Positions 44,159-53,000 of a DNA stretch of 64,000 nucleotides are shown in pieces. Where the stretch lies: the NCBI GenBank assembly GCA_024233215.1, contig JACKPW010000007.1, forward strand, positions 1-64,000. Reading direction: 5' to 3'. Under the pieces are notes generated by a model. The model worked only from the letters and a program-made list of their open reading frames with translations, did not search any database and was not told where the DNA came from. The stretch comes from Verrucomicrobiales bacterium. Lineage in GTDB: Bacteria; Verrucomicrobiota; Verrucomicrobiia; Limisphaerales; J093. Numbering within the stretch: the stretch's first letter is position 1; each line of letters opens with the position of its first letter. The position numbers and the translations under genes were made by a program.

Positions 44159-44175
44159 CGTCGTCCGCTTCGCGC

Positions 44176-44250
44176 GACCCCATGGTCTAGCGGTTAGGAC
44201 ACCACCCTTTCACGGTGGTAGCCAGGGTTCGAGTCCCTGTGGGGTCGCCA
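44176..44250 (+). tRNA. tRNA-Glu (anticodon TTC)
   Basis: The 75-nt cloverleaf begins GACCCCATGGTCTAGCGG. The anticodon stem-loop is CCACC-CTTTCAC-GGTGG, the T-arm is CAGGGTTCGAGTCCCTG, and it ends TGGGGTC-G-CCA with CCA encoded. Confidence 0.96.
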
Positions 44251-44435
44251 TTTTCTTTCCTACCTGGTTTCCAACATCCTACAAAAGCCAGCCTGTCCAA
44301 GGGATCAGTCCCAGCATCATGATGCGACGTGGATTCAGGTTGGGCCTTGCCGGTGCCGTCAGTGCGGTGCTCGAACGGATCTCACGCGCCGTGGCTGCCC
44401 GCACAGGTCAGGTCGCGCGATGAAGCAGCGGTAGC

Positions 44436-44897
44436 TCACGATCCATCCGGGGGCAATGGCGCGCCCCCCCCTGTCGGCTCCGACGGAACTGGCCGGGTCG
44501 GTCGCCCGGAACGCCTCCGCATCCCGGAGCGGCGGGGGCCCGTGAGTTTCTGGAGAAGTCCGGTGAGGATCTCGGGGAGTTGCGCGATCCGGTCCTTGCT
44601 GACGAAGTCCATAGCCCCGGCGGCCCACGCCTCCTGCGCCATAAGTTCGTCGTCATACTGCGAGAGGACCACAATGCGGGCGTCAGGCCGGCGCGTGGTG
44701 ATCTCGCGACTGGCAAAGAGGCCTCCCCGGCCCGGCATCTTCACGTCCATGATAATCCAGTCGGGTGAATGCTCGTCGCAGTAATCGATCGCCTCCTCAC
44801 CGGTGCCGACTTCTGCGAACGCGTCGCCTGGTTCGCGAAGCGATTCAATCACCGCCTGTCGGGTCATCGGATGGTCGTCAACGATGAGGTAATGCAT
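44436..44897 (-). CDS. Stand-alone receiver-domain response regulator
   Basis: This 153-aa protein is a CheY-like receiver with no output domain. It begins MHYLIVDDHPMTRQAV with the acidic pair, has the phospho-acceptor in IIMDVKMPG (Asp51) and the conserved Lys in FVSKDR. A basic and Pro-rich tail follows. The ATG at 44897 starts directly at the receiver. The cognate kinase is not adjacent. A similar but degraded receiver start is found at 62992. Confidence 0.88.
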   Translation of the reverse strand: MHYLIVDDHPMTRQAVIESLREPGDAFAEVGTGEEAIDYCDEHSPDWIIMDVKMPGRGGLFASREITTRRPDARIVVLSQYDDELMAQEAWAAGAMDFVSKDRIAQLPEILTGLLQKLTGPRRSGMRRRSGRPTRPVPSEPTGGGAPLPPDGS

Positions 44898-45248
44898 CCT
44901 GGAAAGAGCAGTAGAACCACAGTTAGACGCCGATGGACACAGATTCCGAAGGATTTGCGCGCACATCCGGTCTCACCCTGTGGGTGAAGGCGCCTGGCTG
45001 CCCCTCGCGGCTCCGGTTGAGGAAATGATCCACGCACATCCTTGTTCCTCTGCAGTTTTCAGATTTACTTGCCGGGGTTTCGGTCGTTTGTGCTGAACGC
45101 TTCGCGCACCGGCCACATCCTGCTGGCCCCCAGAAGCCTGCGAGCCGGCGGTGCGCGAACTCGGAGGCATGGCGGGTGGCATCGATGGCCGAATGGTGCG
45201 CGAGGTTCTGGTTGACGGCGGGCGAGCCGGCGTTCGAGTCGCAGCAGG
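44898..45248. other. Non-coding stretch between receiver and SnoaL-like genes
   Basis: I see no supported gene, RNA or repeat here. Short frames on the minus strand have Arg-rich, shadow-like compositions. Confidence 0.5.
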
Positions 45249-45665
45249 TCACGCCGCTTCGGCGGCACCCCACTCCATCGGCGGCGGCGTCTGGGAACCG
45301 GTCCAGTGACAGAGGAACTCACGGAATGCCACGACTCGCCCGTCCCGGACGGTGAAGACGTGAGCCCACCGGTTGTGGAACGGCTCAGCAGTGGACAACT
45401 CGTGACCCTGCTCCTCGCCGAGGACGACGACCTGGTCGCGGTCGGCGATGAACTCCCGGGGAACGAATGCGGTGAACCGCCACGTCCGGTTCAGGATCGC
45501 GAGAAACTCCCTGACACCGTCGATTCCCTCGAAGGTCCGGCACTTCTCCAGGGACGCCGGGCCGTTAACCACCCAGCGGATGTCGGGGGAACAGAGCGAC
45601 AGGAATCCGTCGATGTCGTTGCTGGCGAATCGATCGTAGACGGCTTTTGCGATTTCGAGTGGCAT
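45249..45665 (-). CDS. SnoaL-like (NTF2-fold) protein
   Basis: This 138-aa protein has the NTF2-like pattern: an N-terminal helix (AKAVYDRFASNDIDGFLSLC), DIRWVVNGP, and paired C-terminal strands RWAHVFTVRDGRVVAFREF. SnoaL-type proteins are small-molecule isomerases/cyclases or ligand-binding proteins. No partner gene suggests a substrate. Confidence 0.8.
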   Translation of the reverse strand: MPLEIAKAVYDRFASNDIDGFLSLCSPDIRWVVNGPASLEKCRTFEGIDGVREFLAILNRTWRFTAFVPREFIADRDQVVVLGEEQGHELSTAEPFHNRWAHVFTVRDGRVVAFREFLCHWTGSQTPPPMEWGAAEAA

Positions 45666-45812
45666 CGGATAGTTGAGTTGAAGGGTTGGTGTTCGGGAGG
45701 ATCCGGTGGCGGAGGATGAGGGCGAGGGGTCCGCGCCACCTCTTGAGATGGTTTCGGTGAAGCACGTCGAGGGAGGTGTGGCACAGGCAGGTCGCGCGCA
45801 CTCGAACCCTCG

Positions 45813-48800
45813 TCAGTCGGTGAGCTGCAGGCGGAGGCGGTAGAACCCCGCGGATGGAAGCGCGTCGAGCGGTGAGATCGACCGATAGCGACGCTCGATG
45901 CGTCCATTCGTGCTTGGAGTGATCTCGAGGACGAACTCCGAGTTGGCGGCGGTCCAGGAACCAAGACTGTCGCTCTGCTCGATCCGGAGTTCGACACCGA
46001 TCACTCCGGCCAGCGAATCGGTCACGATTTCGAGGTGCCCGCCGGTGATCAGCATCCGGACGAGCGGATGCTCCCCGGTCTCGTTCCCCTTGGGATCGAA
46101 GCCGCGGAAATAGGCGAAGCCGTTCGATATCCCGTTGGCGTCGTCGTCCGACTCAAGCAATTTGTCATCGCTGCGGGGATCATCCGGGAAGTGAAGTTCG
46201 CGCCATTCCCCGAACCGGGGTGCCAGGTCGTCTGAGTTGGCGAGAATGAACACCTCGGCAGGATTGGGATCGGGCACGCGGTAGCGGGTGGAGTCGGGAA
46301 TGGCGGAGAACGAGGCGACGGCCGGGAGTCTTTCGGCCGGGATCGGACCGATTGGCAGCAGGTTCAGTTCGATGCTTGAGACGAGGGCCGGGAAGATCTG
46401 GGTGCCGGAAAGCGTCCCGTAGTCCACCCCGTTGACCGCGCTCCCGGAGATCGCCAGATCCACCTCGAGAACCCTGGAGAGATCGCCATCGCGTGACAGG
46501 ATCACCTTGCCTGCCGACAAGGGGTCGAAGGTGGCATGCGTTGTCGTGACCAGCGTCACCGACGGCGCATCCACCAGCGTGAGGGTCAGCGGTTCGGGCG
46601 GGACGGAGCTCACCAAGGCATCATCGAGCACCGACAACACAATTTCCTCGTTCCCCGTTTCGGGGTCCATGACCGGGGTAATGGTGAACGAGGCAGTCGA
46701 GGCCCCACGTTTGAAGGAAACCGTACGGACCGATCCGAGCCCGGCAGCCTCTCCAACGGTGTAATCGATCCCGGGAGTCGCGCTGCCGGTGAAGGCGACC
46801 CGCACGGCCAAGGCCGCCTCGAGGTTGCCGGTCCGGGTAAGGGTCAGGGTGCGGGGGACTTCGGTTTCGTCGATCACGGTGGACTCCGCGGATATGGTAA
46901 TCGCCACCGGGTCGATTGGCCCCCCCAGGAGGATTGAGCCCTGGCCCGCCAAGCGAGGCAGGTCGAGATCGGAGAGCGCGAGATTGACGAAGGTCACGGT
47001 CTGGTCGGGACCCGATCCGTCGCCATCGTGATCGAGTTGGAGGATGCTCTGCACCTGCGGCACGTTGTCTCCGCCCCGGACGATCTCGACGCGGAACGAG
47101 AGGTAGTCTGAAGGGAGTCCTTCCATCCCGCCGAAGATGTCGGTGAGGTCGAGGACGTCGCCCTCCTCCTCGGAGAAGTCGAGGAGCGTGTCGTCGCCGT
47201 GGCTGGCGAGCAGATGGAAGCGATCCGCCCCGCGCCCGCCGAAAAGGCGGTCGTTCCCGGGTCCCCCGCGCAGCACATCCTGCAGGTCGCCGCCCCTCAG
47301 CGTGTCGTTGCTCCACCCGGTGCTGATCGTGTTGGGTGCGTTCGGGGACCCCGCGACCTCGATGGCGATGGCCTCGTCGCGGTAATCCCAGACGAGCAGA
47401 CCGTCCCAACGCGACTGCTGCGCCTCCTCCTCGCGGGTGCGCTCACTTGCCTCCAGCGCCCGGTCGAAGACGATCACTTCCCTCACCGCCCCCTGCAGCC
47501 GGTTGCCCGCCGTGGCGGAGCTCAGCAGACGCCTGCCCCCGAGGGTGGCGTAACCGAAGGGCATCGTCTCGCTCACTGCGACCGACGGTGCCTGCTCGAA
47601 AGCGCGGAAGCCCATCGAAAGCTGGTCGCCACGTCCCGCGAGGGTGACCTGGCCGGGCGCACTGGACGGAAGGTGCGGCCCCACAACCCTCCGCCCCCCG
47701 TGAATCGCGTAGACGGATTCGGGTCCCAGACCGTTCTGCTGGCCGCCGACGCCCAGTTCCATCCCACCGAGCCGCAGAACGGTCTGGTCCTCGTCGCCGT
47801 ACTCGTCGACGTCAAATCGGACCAGCGCGGTGAAGTCCCCGAGGGTCAGGTTGCGATCGTCGACGTAGAGGAAGGCCGAGCCGTCGAAGTTCACCCGATC
47901 CCCGCCTGCGAGGTCGAAGAAGGGCGCCGCATCGGCATTCGGTTGGTAGCCATCGCGCCCGTCTTCCCCGGCATCCGCCCACTCCAGCAGCGGGCTGGAG
48001 TCTCCCGAAGCAGCCAGTTCTTCCGCATCCAACCACAAGGCGGGCTGTCGCTCGCCCGGGCGATGGGCGGTGACCACGACGATCGCCACGTGGGGAACCG
48101 CCGGGTCCGAATCGTCCCGGGCGGTCAGTCCCAAGACCCCGCGCGAGAAGTCCCGCGTGATCTCCATCCGCACCGTGCCGGCGAGGATCTCCGAGTAACT
48201 GATGGCATCCCCCACCGCGAGCGGCCCCGCGGCCCCGACAATCGTCAGGCCGGAGGGGATCGAATCGAACCGGAGTTCGACCTCCTCCGGGTCGCTGTCC
48301 GCATCCACCACCCTGAGGTAGAAACCCGCCGTGCCCCCGGCGGGAACCCTCAGCGCGGTGGTCTGGATCAACGGGTTGGTGTTGCTCACGTTGGGGTCGG
48401 TGCCCAACCGAAACTCGGCGAGGGCATCCAAGCCGTCGTTGTCCACGTCGCCGAGGGCGTCCCCTGCCGCGTTCGCGTTGAGCCCGTGGCTCTCCTCCCA
48501 CCAGTCCGGCATCCCATCGCCGTCGGCGTCCTCCACCGGCAGGGACACCAGCAGATCCAGGCGGTGCAGGGAGGCCCGGTTCCCGAAGCTGAGCGAGATC
48601 AGCGACCGGGCGGTATCCTGCGGGACGGCAGGCTCGCCATTGACCGTGACGGACTCGATGCGGTATGCGATCTCCTCCGGGCCGGTCTCAAGCTTGCCTG
48701 CGAGCTGGTCGTCCCCGGGCAGATACCACTGCGGGAATTCGATGCGGTAGGAGAGTCCACCCTCTCCTCCGATCTGGGCCAGCGACGTGGTGCGGGTGAC

Positions 48801-49013
48801 CGTTTGGGTCGGATTATCGACCCGGGCCAGGGTCATGGAGAGCCGTCCCGAGAACAGGGGACGAGCGGCCCCTTCCTCGAGGGTGATGACCCTCCCGTCG
48901 ATGACGAGGTTGGGCTCGCTGAATCCGGCGGCGACGGCGGCCGGGACGATCCCGAAAAGGGCGGTTCCGAGCGCGGCGGCGAGGATCCCGTGGGGGATGA
49001 TTTGGCGGATCAT
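45813..49013 (-). CDS. Exported RTX / Calx-beta multidomain protein
   Basis: This 1066-aa protein has a signal peptide (PHGILAAALGTALFGIVPAAVAAG, within the first 30 residues). Thrombospondin-3-type calcium loops are at about 158-208 (DADGDGMPDWWEE; DVDNDGLDALAEF). A LamG-like domain is at about 354-524, and hemolysin-type RTX repeats are at about 568-618 (GGDLQDVLRGGPGNDRLFGG). At least one Calx-beta domain is at about 690-800 (VIDETEVPRTLTL; GSATPGIDYTV). The end is a terminal Y/F-Y-R-type module (GFYRLRLQL). RTX and Calx-beta domains bind calcium and favour an adhesin-like role outside the cell. It is the last gene of the four-gene operon, 43 bp after the parvulin gene. Confidence 0.85.
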   Translation of the reverse strand: MIRQIIPHGILAAALGTALFGIVPAAVAAGFSEPNLVIDGRVITLEEGAARPLFSGRLSMTLARVDNPTQTVTRTTSLAQIGGEGGLSYRIEFPQWYLPGDDQLAGKLETGPEEIAYRIESVTVNGEPAVPQDTARSLISLSFGNRASLHRLDLLVSLPVEDADGDGMPDWWEESHGLNANAAGDALGDVDNDGLDALAEFRLGTDPNVSNTNPLIQTTALRVPAGGTAGFYLRVVDADSDPEEVELRFDSIPSGLTIVGAAGPLAVGDAISYSEILAGTVRMEITRDFSRGVLGLTARDDSDPAVPHVAIVVVTAHRPGERQPALWLDAEELAASGDSSPLLEWADAGEDGRDGYQPNADAAPFFDLAGGDRVNFDGSAFLYVDDRNLTLGDFTALVRFDVDEYGDEDQTVLRLGGMELGVGGQQNGLGPESVYAIHGGRRVVGPHLPSSAPGQVTLAGRGDQLSMGFRAFEQAPSVAVSETMPFGYATLGGRRLLSSATAGNRLQGAVREVIVFDRALEASERTREEEAQQSRWDGLLVWDYRDEAIAIEVAGSPNAPNTISTGWSNDTLRGGDLQDVLRGGPGNDRLFGGRGADRFHLLASHGDDTLLDFSEEEGDVLDLTDIFGGMEGLPSDYLSFRVEIVRGGDNVPQVQSILQLDHDGDGSGPDQTVTFVNLALSDLDLPRLAGQGSILLGGPIDPVAITISAESTVIDETEVPRTLTLTRTGNLEAALAVRVAFTGSATPGIDYTVGEAAGLGSVRTVSFKRGASTASFTITPVMDPETGNEEIVLSVLDDALVSSVPPEPLTLTLVDAPSVTLVTTTHATFDPLSAGKVILSRDGDLSRVLEVDLAISGSAVNGVDYGTLSGTQIFPALVSSIELNLLPIGPIPAERLPAVASFSAIPDSTRYRVPDPNPAEVFILANSDDLAPRFGEWRELHFPDDPRSDDKLLESDDDANGISNGFAYFRGFDPKGNETGEHPLVRMLITGGHLEIVTDSLAGVIGVELRIEQSDSLGSWTAANSEFVLEITPSTNGRIERRYRSISPLDALPSAGFYRLRLQLTD

Positions 49014-49056
49014 GGCGTGACGGGTTGAGAAGATCTGGGATGGAGCCGGAACTTGT

Positions 49057-50058
49057 CTAACGAGGAGTCGGCGAACCGCTGAGGGCGGGAGGATTGAAGA
49101 CAGGAGTCCCGCGTTCCCTGACGGGTAGATCCGCCAAGGCAGCCAGCCGTTCCGGATACCGCACGATTCCGAGGGACTGGAGCATTTCGGAGGTCCAGCG
49201 ATCTTCGACTTCCTCCCGACGTTCACGAAGGAGTTGCTTCCGGATGTTCCCGCTCACTGCGGATAGTTCCAGGAAGCGTGGATCACGCCGCTCGATGAGC
49301 CGCACGAGGAACAACCCCTCGGGGCGGGCCGTGACCGGGCTAAGATCGCCGGGTGAGGCGAGGCCGGCGGCAAGCGTGGCGACGACGGCCCGGAACTCGT
49401 CCATCGGGCGGCCTTCCTGCAACCAACCGAGGTCGCCGCCCTTGCTCCGGCTGGCGCGGTGCTCGGAATTCTGCAGCGCGTGCGACCCGAAGCCGGAGGC
49501 CGGCGGAAGGGTGGACGTCCCGTCCGCGATCGTGGTGCGAATGTTCTCCATCCGGGGCCGGTAACGGGCCACCAGGGGTTCCTGCCCCCGCGTATCGAAC
49601 CAGAGGACCGCCGCTCTCACCTGTCCGGGTTGATGGAAAGAATCCTCCCGGTGCGTCTCGTAATACTGCCGGACCTCCTCGTCGCTGACCGAGACCTCGG
49701 CGAGCAGGGGGGTGAGTCGCGCGTCACGCAGCCGCCCGACAAGCAGACGCTCGACCTGGTCCACGACCAGGGGATCCCGGTCCAGTCCAGCCTCGCGCGC
49801 CGCCTCGGCCAACGCGGCTTGGCGGATAAGGCTTTCGAGGATCTCGCCGCGCCGCGCCGCATTGTCGGTCGACGGCTCTTGACGCTCCCACGCGTGACGG
49901 AAGCGGGCCTCATCGATGGCGGTGTCATCGACCCGGGCCAGCGCCCGGGGGTTCTGCTCCGTCATGGCGGACGATTGCCGCCTGGAGCAGGCTCCGAACA
50001 GCAGGAGGCACGCCAGCACGCTTCCGATGCGAAGAGGGGAGTTTAGGACGCTATTCAT
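49057..50058 (-). CDS. Parvulin-type peptidyl-prolyl isomerase lipoprotein (PpiC/SurA-like)
   Basis: This 333-aa protein begins with a lipoprotein signal (LACLLLFGAC), so it is membrane-anchored outside the cytoplasm. A SurA N-like helical region covers about 40-150. The rotamase domain at about 200-270 has GGDLGWLQEGRPMDEFRAVV and ATLAAGLASPGDLSPVTA, ending GLFLVRLIERRDPRF. Such foldases help secreted beta-rich proteins fold. It lies 31 bp after the 3550-codon gene and before the RTX gene, suggesting a dedicated chaperone for those products. Confidence 0.85.
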   Translation of the reverse strand: MNSVLNSPLRIGSVLACLLLFGACSRRQSSAMTEQNPRALARVDDTAIDEARFRHAWERQEPSTDNAARRGEILESLIRQAALAEAAREAGLDRDPLVVDQVERLLVGRLRDARLTPLLAEVSVSDEEVRQYYETHREDSFHQPGQVRAAVLWFDTRGQEPLVARYRPRMENIRTTIADGTSTLPPASGFGSHALQNSEHRASRSKGGDLGWLQEGRPMDEFRAVVATLAAGLASPGDLSPVTARPEGLFLVRLIERRDPRFLELSAVSGNIRKQLLRERREEVEDRWTSEMLQSLGIVRYPERLAALADLPVRERGTPVFNPPALSGSPTPR

Positions 50059-50089
50059 GGGACGTGGTCGCAGGTGGTTTGCTGAGTGC

Positions 50090-53000
50090 TTACTGGCCCT
50101 CGTGGGAGTAGGTCTCGAACTGGAGCTGGATGTCCGTGACGCTCTCAATGAAGTGGTCAAGCCCGGCATCCGGGTCGGCGCTCAAGGAGATCCCGGGAAT
50201 GACCAGCAGCCAGCGGGTGTTCCAGATCGAGCGCCCGATGTGGCGGGAGTCGCCAAGGTCGCTGAGGACCGTTTGCGGGTCCGGGTCGACACCCCTCGTG
50301 CCCAGGAAGGCGAGCGAGTCGCCGGTGCGCCGCAGGGCCGCGAAGGAACCGTCGAGGGTGTCGATCGAGGGGATGAAGTCGATGTCGTTCAGGTCCGTCT
50401 CGTTGATCGTGAAGGGGGCCGGGATCCGCTGCTCGACGACGTTCCAGCTCCGGGTCTCGATCCCGCTCCCACCCGAGATGCGCATCACGTCGCTGCCCAC
50501 CGGGACGAGGTAGGCGCGCGGCGTGGCCGACATCGCCGACGGGTCGTAGTCCTGGAACCAGACCGCGTGGCTCGCAATCTTGGTGGCGAAGTTCGAGACG
50601 CTGTAGGCGTGGTCGCCTCCCCCGAGCTGGCGGCCGAAGACGTTCAGCCCCGGCGTGATCTCGGTGGAGAAGTCGATCACGATGCCCGGCTGCGGTCCGT
50701 CGTCCGGGTCGGCGAAGGGCCGGCAGAACTGCCGGAACTCGGGGACGCTCCAGAGATCATCGACCCGCGCCCCCTGGAGCGCCTCCTGCCAGCGCCCGTC
50801 GCTCGAGGCGTCCTGCGAGATCCGGAAATGCCCGTAGCGCAGCGAGAGCGTCCCGGCCTCGAAGTCCGGGTTGTTGAGCCCGAGCTGACCGCGGAGGGTG
50901 GCGAAGTTCTCGCGCAGCTGCGCCAGGGCTTCCGCCAGGCCGCCCTTGCCCATGGCCGGCTGGCCGTCGACCCACAGGCCGAGCTGGCGCGACTTCACGA
51001 TCTGCTCGAGAGCCGAGGTCGCCGAGGCCGGGTCGTCCGGGCTGAGCGCCGTTTCGTAGTCGTAGGCCTTGCCGGCCAGCCAGGCGTAGCGGGCGGCGTT
51101 GTCGAGCGCGTTCTGGTACTTGGCGACCGCATCGTTGTGCGTCAGCCGCAGCGCCATGTCCTGGTAGCGGTTCGACTGCGCGCTGCTGGCGATGAACTTG
51201 TTCAGGGTCTCCCGCTCGTCGAGGAGGCGGAGGCCCTCCGCCAGGGTGCTCTGGAAGTCCAGGCTGAGGTTGTGCAGGCGCTGGACCTGGAGTCCGATCG
51301 CGTTGCGCTGGTTGGACTCCTCCTTATACTCTTGGGCGAACTCGGTGAGGAGGTTGAGAATCTCGGCGTACTCCTCAAAGCGCTCGTTATCGAGCTCGTA
51401 GCGGAGCTCGTTGATCTCCAATCCGAGATCGAAGCCCGATTCCACATAGCCGGTCAGGCGGATGACGGACTCAAGGAACTCACTTGTCCCATTGCCCGCC
51501 AACAGGATGGTCCCCCTAACAAACGAGGTCATATCATTATCAAGCCCGTTGACCTCAGGATTGTAGGCAGCGAGCGTGACGGAAAGCCTCTCGTTTGCCT
51601 TCTTCCGAGTTTCGAGTTCCTCGGTGATCTTCTTGAGGACGGCAAGAAGCGTGTGCATTGAGATCTGGCCCTTCTTGAACTCCTTGCGGACATCCTGCTT
51701 GCCCTCGATCAGGTCCACCTGCAATCCGATTCGCTCGTTGAGGATATCGAGCCCCGCGATGTATTCGTTGTAGCTGTCGAGGGCGATCTCGAGCTCGACC
51801 TCGGCGGCCAGCATCTCGTTGAGGGTGGTCTGGATCTTCCCATAGGCCCCGCGCCGCCCCCAGTCCTCACCGGCCTGGAAGGCGTAGCTTCCGGTTTCGA
51901 CCACCGGCACCCTGATCTGGAGATCGGACAAATCGTCAGGAGAAAACGGCTCGAGATCGATCGATCCCGGCGAATCCGTCAGGTAGAGCTCATTGAAGAT
52001 TTTGGTGAAGCTCGTGGATTCGAAATCACCGGCGGTACCTGAGATATCACTGTTGAAGTCCAGCTTGTCCAGAGACTTGCGGTGGTCATCGAGGCTCCCA
52101 TGCAGCCTCACGAGCCGGAGGGTGCTGGCGCTATCGGAACCCAAGGGGCTGTCTGGCACCACCAGCTCAGGATCGACCTGGTCGATATAAAGATAGAGCA
52201 GCGTGTCCGGACCGGTGTAGCCCTCGGGGTAGATCTGACCGGGTCCGATACTCCCCTCGTAGGGCGTGCCAAAGACCTCGATGAGGCGGTTGCGGAAGCT
52301 GATGTCCTGCTTGATGGCGTCGCGCTGGAGATCGATCGTGTCGCCGTTCAGCCTCCTCAGCTGCTGCTGGGCCTGGTTGGCGAACTGGAGGGCGTGAAGC
52401 GCGTTCTGGCCCGCCCCAACGGCGCGCTGGTAGATCTGCTCGAAGTGGGTGCTGCGTTCCCACAAGCGCCCGTCGAGGAAGGGATCGATATCGAATGACA
52501 CCGCATCCGCATCGAGGCCGAGCGGGTTGCTGCCGCTGTTGGCGTCGTCGAGGACCGTCTGGATCTCGACATAGGCGGCGGCCAGCTCGCCCAGTTCCTT
52601 CTGGTTGACCTGACGGTCGATCTTGTCGAGGCCGGACGAACTGTCGTCCTCGGCCATCTCCGGAACCAGGGCGTTGCCGACCACCCAGTCGAAATAGGCG
52701 CCCTGTCCGGCACGGTGCGACCATTCCGAGACGCCCCACGCGCGGGACGGGTCGGCGCTGTCGGTGTAGCCCTGCCACTGCCCGTCGGGGTCGGCGGTGT
52801 AGGCCTGGCGGTAGGTGCCTCGGACGATCTCCTTGCCGGTGCGCGCCTTGGCCACCGCGATGCGGGCAAAGGACTTCTCGTCGAGGTAGTCCGCGGGAAT
52901 CACATTATCGAGGAGCGAGTAGAACTCCGATCGGGCCTGCCAGTCGAAGCCGGGGGCGGTGAGCAGGGTATAGTGCATCTTGCTCGCCGAGAGCAGGTGG

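Noticed and set aside
47199..49028. 609-codon plus-strand frame opposite the RTX protein
   Set aside because: It is the antisense shadow of the RTX/Calx-beta gene. Arg/Gly/Pro-rich and unstructured.
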